NCBI GenBank assembly: GCA_963665495.1
Contig: OY762289.1
Span: 2,356,001-2,420,000 of the forward strand
Reading direction: 5' to 3'
Length of the DNA stretch: 64,000 bases
Source of the DNA: G963665495 sp963665495
GTDB taxonomy: Bacteria > Desulfobacterota > Desulfovibrionia > Desulfovibrionales > Desulfovibrionaceae
Part shown: piece after piece, positions 1 to 8,242 of the stretch
Layout: the number at the start of each line of letters is the position of its first letter
Position numbering within the stretch: the stretch's first letter is position 1
Program-made: the position numbers and the translations under genes
Notes under the pieces: model-generated
Database searches by the model: none
What the model saw: only the letters and a program-made list of their open reading frames with translations
Told to the model about the DNA's origin: nothing

Positions 1-176
1 CCGGCGATGCGGGAGCACTGGCGGCCAAGCTGAATCAAGTGCTGCATTCGGATGATTTTACGGAACAGCTTCTGGCCACAGAACGCGTATCCATTGCGCA
101 ACACACGGAAACTGTTTTCTTAAAACAAACAGAAGACCTGTTTCAGGCAATTATATCTTCTGCACCTAAAAAATGA
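1..176 (+). CDS. C-terminal fragment of a group 1 glycosyltransferase (5' end outside window)
   Basis: Reading from base 3, an open frame runs to TGA at 174-176 and encodes about 57 residues. It begins GDAGALAAKLNQVLHSDDF and continues as a helical tail. The pattern of 'Gly-Asp, Leu-Ala-x-x-Leu, then a long helix' is typical of the C-terminal end of GT-B glycosyltransferases of family 1. The catalytic part lies upstream of the window, so substrate and role cannot be given. The call is an inference from a short tail; an unrelated alpha-helical C-terminus is possible. Confidence 0.5.
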   Translation, partial: GDAGALAAKLNQVLHSDDFTEQLLATERVSIAQHTETVFLKQTEDLFQAIISSAPKK

Positions 177-751
177 CCGAAAAAAATTATTTTTTTCTAT
201 TTATACGTATTTTCTCTTGCCTTTTACCCTTCAGATGCGTAGTCTTTTCCTTACCCCCCCGTGAGCCCGGCGGATCCCTCCATTTGGATTTTCCAAGCGA
301 GGTATCAGCTATCACCGTCGGGCTCTTTTTCATTCCTTGATACAGATTCAAACTACTTCCCGTTTCGCTTCTTCCTTTTTTTGGGATATTATCTATCTAA
401 AATTATTGATAAATTTAGATATTCTTTTAAGAACAAATGTCTTTCAGTCACTATATACATCAAATTTATATCGACTTTTACGACCTAAATATACTGGGAG
501 AAAAGACCATAATCCGCTCTCTTTCTGCAACTACCTCCTTACAAACATTAAGAATCTAATTTTATATATCTTAATAACAACATACTGTTTTATTCCATCA
601 CTCAATAACGTGCAGTGCGGATCGTGGTTTTATCCTTCCGCGTTCCTGATGGCTGCCTCCTTTCCAATCAAAATGGGAATGAAATCTCCACTCCTTGGCA
701 AACGGGCTGCTATACGCTACTACACCCGCAATACCTTTCAAGGAGTCATCT
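177..751. other. 575-base AT-rich intergenic region
   Basis: The stretch between the glycosyltransferase tail and the rdgC-like gene is clearly more AT-rich than the flanking genes. It holds a structured terminator-like element at 263-330. Open frames here (for example 261-488 and 337-771) have no good ribosome binding site and give low-complexity, non-protein-like translations, so I do not call genes. A transcript start for the downstream gene probably lies in the last 200 bases, but I see no convincing -35/-10 pair. Confidence 0.6.
263..330 (+). terminator. Long structured terminator-like hairpin
   Basis: GAGCCCGGCGG at 263-273 pairs with CCGTCGGGCTC at 315-325 (one G-U or mismatch) and is followed by a T run. 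Inside the long loop is a second stem: CCTC...GAGG flanks a perfect TTGGA-TTT-TCCAA hairpin. The element can terminate the transcript of the upstream glycosyltransferase. The branched interior is more elaborate than a simple intrinsic terminator. Confidence 0.6.
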
Positions 752-1366
752 ATGGCGATATTAGCCGGTAGCTGCAGTTTTACACGCTACAGAATCGTTG
801 AAGAAGTCCCGCGCGAATTGCTGCCCGAAATACCGGAACGGCTGCTGAAGCACGCTTTCAGGGATATTGACGACAACGCGGACGAGCAATCGTTCGGCTG
901 GGTCTGTATGGACGATATGCTGGATACGGAATGGCATTCGGCGCCGCCGGAAAAGGGAAGCTATTTCACCTTTTCGCTGCGCCTGGACACACGGCGCATT
1001 CCCGCGGCGGTGTTCAAAAAATATCTTACCATGGCCCTGAAAGAAGAAGAGGCCAAGGCCAAGGAGCAGGGACGTAAATTTGTGGGCCGTGAACGGAAAA
1101 AAGAGCTGCGCGAGCAGGTCCGGCTCAAACTCATGGCCAGAACGCTGCCCATTCCAGCCACCTTTGATGTGGTCTGGAACATCGACACGCATGTCATTTA
1201 CTTTGACTCCACACGCTCAGCGGTTCGCGAAATGTTCGAAGAGCTGTTCACCGATACGTTCGAATTGCATCTCGAACCACAGACGCCCTTTTTCCTGGCC
1301 CTTCACGAACTGGGATCTGAACACGAATCCAAACTTGAGGCCCTTGAATCGGCCCATTTTGTTTAA
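752..1366 (+). CDS. rdgC: RdgC-like recombination-associated protein
   Basis: This 204-residue protein resembles the N-terminal two thirds of RdgC, a DNA-binding protein that modulates RecA-dependent recombination. Visible family features are the 'FGWV' motif near residue 50, the basic coiled segment with REQ/RKKELREQVRLKLM around 110-130, and the 'WNIDTHVIYFDSTRS' strand-turn near 150 where the family has a W-ID-x-x-x-G/H pattern. The start at 752 is preceded by AGGAG at 741-745; a longer upstream frame exists but adds residues that do not fit the family. E. coli RdgC is about 300 residues, so this is a short form. The next gene starts 15 bases downstream and is probably cotranscribed. Confidence 0.75.
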   Translation: MAILAGSCSFTRYRIVEEVPRELLPEIPERLLKHAFRDIDDNADEQSFGWVCMDDMLDTEWHSAPPEKGSYFTFSLRLDTRRIPAAVFKKYLTMALKEEEAKAKEQGRKFVGRERKKELREQVRLKLMARTLPIPATFDVVWNIDTHVIYFDSTRSAVREMFEELFTDTFELHLEPQTPFFLALHELGSEHESKLEALESAHFV

Positions 1367-1381
1367 TCCAAGGAGCCTGTA

Positions 1382-1906
1382 ATGGATCTGTATCTCGGAC
1401 AAACCAAAGACATTATTTTAGGGCAGGACTTCTTGACCTGGCTCTGGTTTCGCAGTGAAGTGAATCAGGGACGTTTTCAAGGTCCGGACAACCTTGAATT
1501 TTTCGTTTTCGTCGAGCGCCGGATTTCCGTGCAGGGCGGCGAAGGCGACAGCCTGGAAACCGCCACGGTCAGCGGCGCCATGTCTGAATTGCGGGAAGCC
1601 AGGATCGGCCTTTCCACCGGCAAGAAAGTGAACAAGGCCCTGATCCGCATAGAGGTGGACCCCGAAGCGTGGCAAGCCACACTCAAGGCCGATGATTTCA
1701 CTATTTCGGGACTGCGAACGCCGAAGGTTGAAGCCGGACAAGAAGAAGGCGATGACCCTGATGCACCTTTTTATGAAAAAATCTTCCTGATCGAACGTTT
1801 TCTGGAGCTTTTGGACCATACGTTCAACAAATTTCTGGATATACGTCTTGGGCCCGGCTGGAATGAAGAAGTGGCGGAATTCCGCGCCTGGCTGGAACAG
1901 GATTAA
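1382..1906 (+). CDS. Conserved hypothetical protein paired with rdgC-like gene
   Basis: A 174-residue acidic protein that I do not recognise as a named family. It has no signal peptide or membrane segment. A central region (about residues 45-120) alternates predicted strands and short loops, and the C-terminus is amphipathic (YEKIFLIERFLELLDHTF). An AGGAG at 1371-1375 lies just before the ATG. The close spacing to the rdgC-like gene suggests one operon and a linked role, perhaps as a partner in DNA binding or recombination; that is inference from position only. Confidence 0.7.
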   Translation: MDLYLGQTKDIILGQDFLTWLWFRSEVNQGRFQGPDNLEFFVFVERRISVQGGEGDSLETATVSGAMSELREARIGLSTGKKVNKALIRIEVDPEAWQATLKADDFTISGLRTPKVEAGQEEGDDPDAPFYEKIFLIERFLELLDHTFNKFLDIRLGPGWNEEVAEFRAWLEQD

Positions 1907-1951
1907 GAAGAGTAATCGGCAAGACCAAAAACGGCTTACGGGAGGTACGGC

Positions 1952-2947
1952 GTGCGTTATCTGCTTTTTCGCGCTACGACCCGCCTGCTTTGGCTACTGG
2001 TGGTCTTTTTCGGCATCACCCTCATCAGTTTCTGGGTCATCCATCTGGCCCCCGGCAAGCCTACGGATCTGCAAACCAGCATGAATCCCAGGGCCGGCAA
2101 CCTGGCCCGCGAACGGCTGGAGAAACTCTACGGACTGGATCAGCCGCTCCACACACAATACGTTCAATGGGTGGGGCGGCTTCTGACTTTCGATTTCGGC
2201 CAGTCATTATCCGGCGACCACAGGCCCGTATGGGATAAAATCAAGGAACGTTTGCCGCTTACCTTCGGAATGAACCTTGCGGCACTGCTGTTTTCTCTGT
2301 TGATTGCCATTCCCATCGGCGTGATGGCGGCATGGCGCCAGGGTGGACTTTTCGACAGACTCTCCACGATTTTCGTTTTTATCGGCTTTGCCATGCCCAG
2401 CTTCTGGCTCGCCCTGCTGCTGATGCTGTTCCTGGGCATTCGCTACCCGATCTTTCCCCTCTCGGACCTCACATCCTTGGATTACGCCTCGTTATCGACC
2501 TGGGGCAAGCTGACGGACATAGCAAGGCATCTGGCGCTGCCGGTGTTTATCTACACCTTTTCCAGCCTTGCAGGAATGTCCCGTTTTATGCGTACGAGTA
2601 TGCTTGAAACCCTTCGTCAGGATTATATTCTGACAGCCAGGGCCAAAGGCTTGCCCATTCGCACGGTCCTCGTCAAACATGCGCTGCGAAACGCCCTGCT
2701 TCCCGTAATCACCATACTCGGCCTTAGCGTCCCAGGCCTGATCGGCGGCAGTGTGATTGTCGAACAGATCTTTGCCTTGCCCGGGCTTGGGAGTTTGTTT
2801 TACGAAGCAGTCATGGCCAGAGACTACCCCTTAATCATGGGCAACCTCGTGCTCGGCGCACTGCTGACTCTAGCCGGAAATCTGATTGCGGACCTTGGGT
2901 ACGGACTGGCGGACCCCAGAATCCGTATTTCCGCCAAATCCGATTGA
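1952..2947 (+). CDS. Peptide-type ABC transporter permease, DppB/OppB-like
   Basis: Inner-membrane permease of the peptide/nickel ABC family (331 residues). It has an N-terminal membrane helix at about 10-30, a periplasmic segment with the family phrase 'ERLEKLYGLDQPLHTQY', and five further helices. The cytoplasmic EAA loop that contacts the ATPase is visible near residue 215 (TLRQDYILTARAKGLP). The GTG start is chosen because GGGAGG precedes it. Its usual partner, a DppC-like permease, is not adjacent: a hybrid kinase gene lies between them. No ATPase or binding protein is encoded nearby, so the substrate (peptide, nickel or other) is unknown. Confidence 0.88.
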   Translation: MRYLLFRATTRLLWLLVVFFGITLISFWVIHLAPGKPTDLQTSMNPRAGNLARERLEKLYGLDQPLHTQYVQWVGRLLTFDFGQSLSGDHRPVWDKIKERLPLTFGMNLAALLFSLLIAIPIGVMAAWRQGGLFDRLSTIFVFIGFAMPSFWLALLLMLFLGIRYPIFPLSDLTSLDYASLSTWGKLTDIARHLALPVFIYTFSSLAGMSRFMRTSMLETLRQDYILTARAKGLPIRTVLVKHALRNALLPVITILGLSVPGLIGGSVIVEQIFALPGLGSLFYEAVMARDYPLIMGNLVLGALLTLAGNLIADLGYGLADPRIRISAKSD

Positions 2948-2996
2948 CCCCAAAATTTTCTCCGCTGTTTTAACTACCCTTTTAACTCTGTTTGGT

Positions 2997-3013
2997 TTAA
3001 GATATTGTCTTAA
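2997..3013. promoter_or_regulatory. Inverted repeat TTAAGA-N5-TCTTAA upstream of hybrid kinase
   Basis: Perfect 6-base arms separated by five bases lie 49 bases before the kinase start, in an AT-rich gap. Position suits an operator or the core of a promoter for the kinase gene, but no regulator can be named from the sequence. Confidence 0.3.
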
Positions 3014-3061
3014 TAGTGTAAGTGGCAGCGCTATAAATCCACTGATTTTCTTTAGCGGAAT

Positions 3062-4771
3062 ATGAGCATGAGCGACCAGCATAACGGTCTGATACTTGTA
3101 ATCGAAGAAGCAACGGAGTCATTCGACCTTGTAAAAAAGGCGATGGGCTCCCATTATTCGTGCAAACACGTATCAAATAGCACGTCCGCCTTATCACTCT
3201 GCACCTTATTGCTGCCTGATATTATACTAATAAATACAAAATTACCTGAGCTTAATGGGTTTGACCTTTGTTCCAGGCTGAATTCCATATCCATTACCGC
3301 CAAAATTCCAGTAATTTTTCTGCTGGACAGCCCTAGTGTCCAGGACGAGTTAACGGCTTTTTCTCTTGGAGCCGCAGATGTTTTCAGCAAGCCGCTTTTC
3401 CCTGAAATCGTACGCGCGCGTTTGCGAAACTGTCTGGCCGCTAAACACGAACATGACAGTCAGGAAAATATCATTTCCTTACGCACGGTAGAGCTTGAGG
3501 TGGTAAATAAGCGTTTGGTAAGCCTGATTGAAGAACGGGAACAGTCGCAAACCAAGGAACATGACGATACGGAGCTTGCCAAGTCCCGGTTTCTGGCTAA
3601 TATGAGCCATGAATTCCGCACGCCGCTTAATGGAATAATGGGCATTCTGCAGATACTTCGCGACAGCGATATTAGCCCGGAACATTTCAAGCTTGTGGAA
3701 ATGGCTCTGGACTCTTCCGAACATCTCCTCCGGATGGTCAATGACCTTCTGGAATTATCCAGAATTGAAACCGCCAGCCTGAAACTCAAGGAACGTTGCC
3801 ATACGCTGCGCGATGAACTGCAGCCTCTTAACGCCATTTTCAAACTCCAGTCCCATTGGAAGGGGCTGGAGTACCAGTCCTACATCGACCCAAAAATTCC
3901 AGAAAAGATCATCTATGACAACAGCCGGTTACGGCATGTTATCATCAATATTCTCGAGAATGCGCTCAAATTTACCGAAAAGGGCTCGGTGAGTCTGGAT
4001 ATGACCCTTTTTTCCGAAGAATCTGCAACAACCCGAGATTATTTCCATACACAAACCATACGTTACCCCGCGTTGCTGATCACAATCACCGACACCGGCA
4101 TTGGCATACCCGAAGAAAAACTCGGCGCCATTTTTAAAAAATTCGATTTGGGAGAGGACTACGTCACAAAAAAATTCAGCGGCTCCGGCATCGGCCTGGC
4201 CATTGCCAAAGAAATCCTTTTTCAAATGGGCGGCGCAATCTGGGTAAAAAGCACGCTCGGCGTAGGCAGCACCTTTTACATTGTTTTTCCCTATCTTACG
4301 GTCCAGGACTCACTGGATGCTCCCAAGTCCAAGGTGCCCATTTCAAACAAAAGCAGGACCGACAGCAGTGCACTGCGGGTGCTGATTGCGGACGCGGATC
4401 CGGTTAATCAATCGGTAGCAGCCCACTTTCTTGAGAAAAACGGACTTGAGACAACAGCGGTGAAGGATTATTTCAGTGCCCTGGAACAGCTGCGGACCCA
4501 AAAGTTCGACGTGGCGTTGATAGATCTCCAGCTGCCCGACCTGGACGAACTCTCTTTCATTCAACGTATCCGCGCCAACAAAGAGTGCGGAGTTGATCCC
4601 AAACTGCCCATTGTCGCAGTGACGACACTTGCTTTTTACGAAGATCTGCGGACTGCGCTGAAAGAGGGCATCAACGCGGTTGTCTCAAAACCCTACCAGG
4701 CAGAATCCCTTCTCAAAGCGATCAAGCGCTCCATCTCCACAACCTTGCCGACATTTCGTGATGACGACTGA
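3062..4771 (+). CDS. Hybrid histidine kinase, REC-HisKA-HATPase-REC
   Basis: A soluble 569-residue hybrid kinase with no membrane helix. The N-terminal receiver (about 10-125) has Asn58 (LINTKLPELNG) where the phosphoacceptor Asp should be, so it is probably not phosphorylated in the usual way. A coiled linker follows, then the HisKA domain with His183 (NMSHEFRTPLNG), a HATPase_c domain with N box (NILENALKF) and G boxes (DTGIGIP, GSGIGLAI), and a C-terminal receiver with a normal Asp in ALIDLQLP and Lys in SKP. The gene sits between the two permease genes and in the same direction. The ATG is not preceded by a strong ribosome binding site, and the second ATG two codons later is an alternative. 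Confidence 0.9.
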   Translation: MSMSDQHNGLILVIEEATESFDLVKKAMGSHYSCKHVSNSTSALSLCTLLLPDIILINTKLPELNGFDLCSRLNSISITAKIPVIFLLDSPSVQDELTAFSLGAADVFSKPLFPEIVRARLRNCLAAKHEHDSQENIISLRTVELEVVNKRLVSLIEEREQSQTKEHDDTELAKSRFLANMSHEFRTPLNGIMGILQILRDSDISPEHFKLVEMALDSSEHLLRMVNDLLELSRIETASLKLKERCHTLRDELQPLNAIFKLQSHWKGLEYQSYIDPKIPEKIIYDNSRLRHVIINILENALKFTEKGSVSLDMTLFSEESATTRDYFHTQTIRYPALLITITDTGIGIPEEKLGAIFKKFDLGEDYVTKKFSGSGIGLAIAKEILFQMGGAIWVKSTLGVGSTFYIVFPYLTVQDSLDAPKSKVPISNKSRTDSSALRVLIADADPVNQSVAAHFLEKNGLETTAVKDYFSALEQLRTQKFDVALIDLQLPDLDELSFIQRIRANKECGVDPKLPIVAVTTLAFYEDLRTALKEGINAVVSKPYQAESLLKAIKRSISTTLPTFRDDD

Positions 4772-4883
4772 CATAGGGCTGCAGGGTCCCCCGTGTTCCC
4801 GAGTTCGCTTGTGCTCTCCCTGGTCTGTGGTATGTTCGCACTTCAGGTGTGACGTTCCTTTGTGAGAACCTTTTAGTTCTTTT

Positions 4884-5729
4884 ATGGCAACACAGAAAAA
4901 AAAATATTATTTCCGACTGTTGAACCGCTACGGTCTCCTGTACCTGGGACTCTTTTTTGTCGGACTGATGTCTCTGGCCGCTATTTGCGCCCCGTTACTT
5001 ACCCCTTACGATCCCATTGCCCTTGACGTCGACGCCATTTACCAGGGCCCGTCCTACGACCATCCGCTCGGAACGGATGCGCTGGGGCGTGATGTCTTCA
5101 CCCGCATGCTTTTCGGCGCGCGCGTCTCGCTATGGGTCGGATTCGTGGCAGTGGGACTGTCAGTCAGCATCGGTCTTGCTCTCGGGCTGACAGCCGGATA
5201 TTTTGGCGGACTTGTAGACGAATTCTTGATGCGTTTGGTGGATATCATGCTCTGCTTTCCTTCTTTTTTTCTGATTCTCGCCGTGATTGCCATCCTGGAA
5301 CCGAGCTTAACCAATATCATGGTCGTCATCGGTCTGACCTCCTGGATGGGGGTGGCGCGACTGGTACGCGCCGAAGCCCTGAGTTTGCGGCAGCGCGATT
5401 TTATCCAGGCCGCAAGGCTCGCCGGCGCGTCCTCTTTCCGTATCCTCATAATCCATGTGCTGCCCAATGCGCTGGCTCCTGTTCTGGTGGCGGCAACTCT
5501 TGGTGTGGCAGGCGCAATTTTAACCGAATCGGCGCTCAGTTTTCTCGGCCTTGGCGTGCAGCCTCCCATACCAAGCTGGGGTAACATGCTCATGGAGGGA
5601 AAAGACACCTTGGAAATTGCTCCCTGGCTATCGATTTTCCCTGGCCTGGCCATTCTGTTCACTGTTCTGGGATATAACCTGCTGGGAGAAAGCCTGCGGG
5701 ACCTGTTCGATCCTAAACTCAAACGGTGA
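4884..5729 (+). CDS. Peptide-type ABC transporter permease, DppC/OppC-like
   Basis: Inner-membrane permease of 281 residues, the expected heterodimer partner of the DppB-like protein encoded at 1952-2947. The N-terminal family region (APLLTPYDP... HPLGTDALGRDVFTRMLFG) and the EAA loop (EALSLRQRDFIQAARLAGAS, about 170-189) are clear, with six membrane helices. There is no obvious ribosome binding site before the ATG; instead a weak hairpin AGAAC-CTTTTA-GTTCT with following T bases lies at about 4863-4880. Translation or transcription of this gene may therefore be controlled separately from the upstream kinase. Confidence 0.88.
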   Translation: MATQKKKYYFRLLNRYGLLYLGLFFVGLMSLAAICAPLLTPYDPIALDVDAIYQGPSYDHPLGTDALGRDVFTRMLFGARVSLWVGFVAVGLSVSIGLALGLTAGYFGGLVDEFLMRLVDIMLCFPSFFLILAVIAILEPSLTNIMVVIGLTSWMGVARLVRAEALSLRQRDFIQAARLAGASSFRILIIHVLPNALAPVLVAATLGVAGAILTESALSFLGLGVQPPIPSWGNMLMEGKDTLEIAPWLSIFPGLAILFTVLGYNLLGESLRDLFDPKLKR

Positions 5730-5857
5730 ATCCGTACGGACAAGCCACAAATACCTTTACCGGACTCTGGCGAGAATGGACCAAAGAGGATATAGCAAAA
5801 GCACTTGCACACTATCCGAATGGATTGGCCAAGCCGAATCCTTCAGCTAACAAACAA

Positions 5858-5886
5858 CCGCGCGATATTACGCGTATACTATTATT
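5858..5886 (+). promoter_or_regulatory. Candidate recN promoter with operator-like CGCG repeat
   Basis: TATACT at 5875-5880 is a good -10 box and lies seven bases before the recN ATG, which has no ribosome binding site. If used, the transcript would begin at or next to the start codon (leaderless). CGCG-ATATTA-CGCG at 5861-5874 abuts the -10 box and could be an operator. The -35 region is poor, so the promoter call is tentative. Confidence 0.35.
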
Positions 5887-7509
5887 ATGTTGGAATACCT
5901 GCGAATCAGAAACCTGGCCCTGATTGAAGATGTCGAACTGGATCTGGCGCCCGGACTCAATGTGCTTACTGGTGAAACCGGTGCGGGAAAAAGCTTTATC
6001 CTCAAGGCTCTGAATTTCCTGACCGGCGATAAACTGTCCGCGGACATGGTCCGTCCAGGAGAAGAAAAGGCCCTGGTGGAAGCTGTGTTTGTCCTTCCCG
6101 ACGCCGAGTACTCGCTGCGGCGCGAGCTGGTCGCTGAAACAGGACGGAGCCGGATGTTCGTCAACGACGCCCTTGGTTCCCAGGACACCATCAAATCCTT
6201 GCGCCCCAGCATGATCCTGCATGTCGGGCAACATGGGCAGCAAAGGCTGCTGCAGCCCGCCTACCAAGCCAAAATTCTCGACGGTTTCGTGCAAGAGCAC
6301 GAACCTTTCGAACGCAAGGAGCAGCTGCTCAAAGAACTGAAGCAGCTAGAAGCCAGCCGGAATGAGCTGGAAGAAAAGATGCGTTCGCTGGAAGACAAGC
6401 GCGAACTGCTCGAATACCAGCGCCAGGAAATTGAAAAGGTAGGCCCGACGCCCGGCGAAGAAGAATCCCTGGAAGAACGTAAAAACGCTCTGCGCAGCCA
6501 GGAGCAGGCCAAAGAATCCGTGAATCAGGCGCTTGATCTGCTCTATATGCCGGAAAACGGACTTCTGGACGGTCTCTCCCGCCTGGAACGTTGCCTTGGC
6601 CGCCTGGCTGACGTGCTGCCGGAAATTGATGAAGACCGCAGCCGGGTGGAAGAACAGCGCTACCTGTTGAGCGAACTGGCCGGACGCCTCAAAAGCGAAC
6701 GTATCCTTGATGCCGGCGATGACGACCTGGAAAAAATCGAATCCCGGCTCTGGCAACTCGCCCAGCTCAAACGCAAACTCAAGCGGCCGCTCGAGGCCAT
6801 CATCCAGCTCGAATCCGAGATTACCGACAATCTTTCCTTTCTGGATTCCTGCGGACTGGAACGCAAACGGCTGGAAAAAGAGGAAGCAGCGCTTCTAGCC
6901 GATTTCGCCGATATTCTGCAAACCTGCAATACGCGCCGGAAAGAAGCCGCGGAGCAACTGACAGCGGCTCTGGAGGACGAACTCAAAGGCCTGGGCTTTT
7001 CCGAGCATGTCCGGGTAATCTGCGAGTTCAGTCCGGCAACACCGCTGCCAGCACACCCCGAACTGGTGGAAGAGCGTCCGCGTTTTCTGTGGCAGCCCAA
7101 TCCCGGCCAGCCTCCTCAACCCCTGGACAAAATCGCCTCCGGCGGCGAACTGTCGCGCTTTTTGCTCGCTGTATCCAGCCTGGCCGCCAAAGCCGACCTG
7201 CCCACGCTGATTTTCGACGAGGTGGACGCCGGCGTTGGCGGCGTCACCCTGCAGCATGTGGCCGACCGCCTCCAGGAACTTTCCCGTCGCCAGCAAATGA
7301 TTCTCATAACGCACTGGCCGCAACTGGCCAGCAGGGCGGACCGCCATTTTCTGATCCGCAAGGAAGTTGTGGACCAGAATACCGTCACAGGCTGCTCGAG
7401 GCTCAACGGAAAGGACATACGCGAGGAACTTTCCCGGATGGCGGGTGGAGGTTCCCAGGGAGAGGCAATGGCCCGTGAATTGCTTTCTCCGCTGACGGTT
7501 GCCAACTAA
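5887..7509 (+). CDS. recN: DNA repair protein RecN
   Basis: A 540-residue SMC-like ATPase that acts in double-strand break repair. The N-terminal head has the family opening MLEYLRIRNLALIEDVELDL and a Walker A motif GETGAGKS at 29-36. A long charged coiled-coil arm covers about 150-370. The C-terminal head has the ABC signature region (ASGGELSRFLLA), Walker B LIFDEVDAG and the following 'ITHWPQLASRAD' His-loop. Length fits the family. The start matches the conserved N-terminus although no ribosome binding site precedes it. It follows the dppC-like gene by 157 bases and is probably its own unit; recN is often SOS-controlled, but I cannot identify a LexA site with confidence. Confidence 0.93.
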   Translation: MLEYLRIRNLALIEDVELDLAPGLNVLTGETGAGKSFILKALNFLTGDKLSADMVRPGEEKALVEAVFVLPDAEYSLRRELVAETGRSRMFVNDALGSQDTIKSLRPSMILHVGQHGQQRLLQPAYQAKILDGFVQEHEPFERKEQLLKELKQLEASRNELEEKMRSLEDKRELLEYQRQEIEKVGPTPGEEESLEERKNALRSQEQAKESVNQALDLLYMPENGLLDGLSRLERCLGRLADVLPEIDEDRSRVEEQRYLLSELAGRLKSERILDAGDDDLEKIESRLWQLAQLKRKLKRPLEAIIQLESEITDNLSFLDSCGLERKRLEKEEAALLADFADILQTCNTRRKEAAEQLTAALEDELKGLGFSEHVRVICEFSPATPLPAHPELVEERPRFLWQPNPGQPPQPLDKIASGGELSRFLLAVSSLAAKADLPTLIFDEVDAGVGGVTLQHVADRLQELSRRQQMILITHWPQLASRADRHFLIRKEVVDQNTVTGCSRLNGKDIREELSRMAGGGSQGEAMARELLSPLTVAN

Positions 7510-7635
7510 TTGAGATTAATAAATATTCAAGAGGTTTCCCCTTGTCCAGGACTGATATTCTATTCATTCCGGCCGCCCGTGCTACGGGTTGACGATACGG
7601 CCCGGCAATGGAATAACGCATTCAAGGAGCCTGAC

Positions 7636-8202
7636 ATGATTCGCACCACTGGAAGCAAATTGATCCCTATCCTTGTCCATATTGCCTGTATCCTGTTGCT
7701 ATGCTTCTGTTTTACGCCCGCTTCCCTGGCCGCGGACACCGAAATGCAGGGTATCAGCCTCAAAGACGTCAACAACTTCACCTACCGCTGTCCCAGTGCT
7801 GGAGAACTGCCGGATTTTGTTTTCAAAAACGGAACGTTCAAGCTTGAAAGCGCTTCTACGGACGACCCAAATAATCTGACTGTGGCCAACATCATCAATG
7901 CCGCTTTCGGCAAACTGCTGCCCGGCGAGCAGCAGGAAGCAGCTGTTATTTTTGTGTATAACGGCGGCGGGAGCGGCTGGTTTTATGAACTCACCGTACT
8001 TACCAGGCGTGACGGTGCGTTGAAGCAACTGAGCTGTGCGGCACTTGGCGACCGCGTACAGGTCAATGCCATGGAAATCAAAAACAACCAGATCGTTCTG
8101 GACATGACCACTCATGGTCCGGATGACCCGGCCTGTTGTCCGACCGTACGCAGTACGGTCAGGTATGTGCTGGACAAAGACCAGCTGATGGAAAAGCAAT
8201 AA
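7636..8202 (+). CDS. Secreted protein with Asp-Pro-x-Cys-Cys-Pro motif
   Basis: A 188-residue exported protein. The start at 7636 has AGGAG at 7625-7629 and yields a clean signal peptide (hydrophobic core LVHIACILLLCFCF, likely cleavage after ASLAA near residue 33). The mature part is a small beta-rich domain with 'NGGGSGWFYEL' and near its end 'DDPACCPT', a motif I associate with LppP/LprE-like and related secreted domains; the assignment is from memory. The two neighbouring Cys suggest a disulfide or metal site. Two further genes follow in the same direction and may form an operon. Function unknown. Confidence 0.7.
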   Translation: MIRTTGSKLIPILVHIACILLLCFCFTPASLAADTEMQGISLKDVNNFTYRCPSAGELPDFVFKNGTFKLESASTDDPNNLTVANIINAAFGKLLPGEQQEAAVIFVYNGGGSGWFYELTVLTRRDGALKQLSCAALGDRVQVNAMEIKNNQIVLDMTTHGPDDPACCPTVRSTVRYVLDKDQLMEKQ

Positions 8203-8206
8203 TACT

Positions 8207-8227
8207 GAGGACCTGTTCCTGGTCCTC
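8207..8227 (+). other. Seven-bp hairpin between secreted protein and DUF533 gene
   Basis: GAGGACC-TGTTCCT-GGTCCTC is a perfect stem placed just before the ribosome binding site of the next gene, with no T run. It may stabilise or separate the two parts of a common transcript. Confidence 0.4.
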
Positions 8228-8242
8228 CAGGGAGAATGCACG

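Noticed and set aside
337..771. 144-codon open frame upstream of the rdgC-like gene
   Set aside because: It lies in AT-rich intergenic DNA, lacks a ribosome binding site, overlaps the real rdgC-like start in another frame and gives a non-protein-like translation.
5726..5923. 65-codon frame overlapping the dppC-like stop and the recN start
   Set aside because: The GTG start has no ribosome binding site, and the 3' end runs into recN in another frame. No domain is recognisable.
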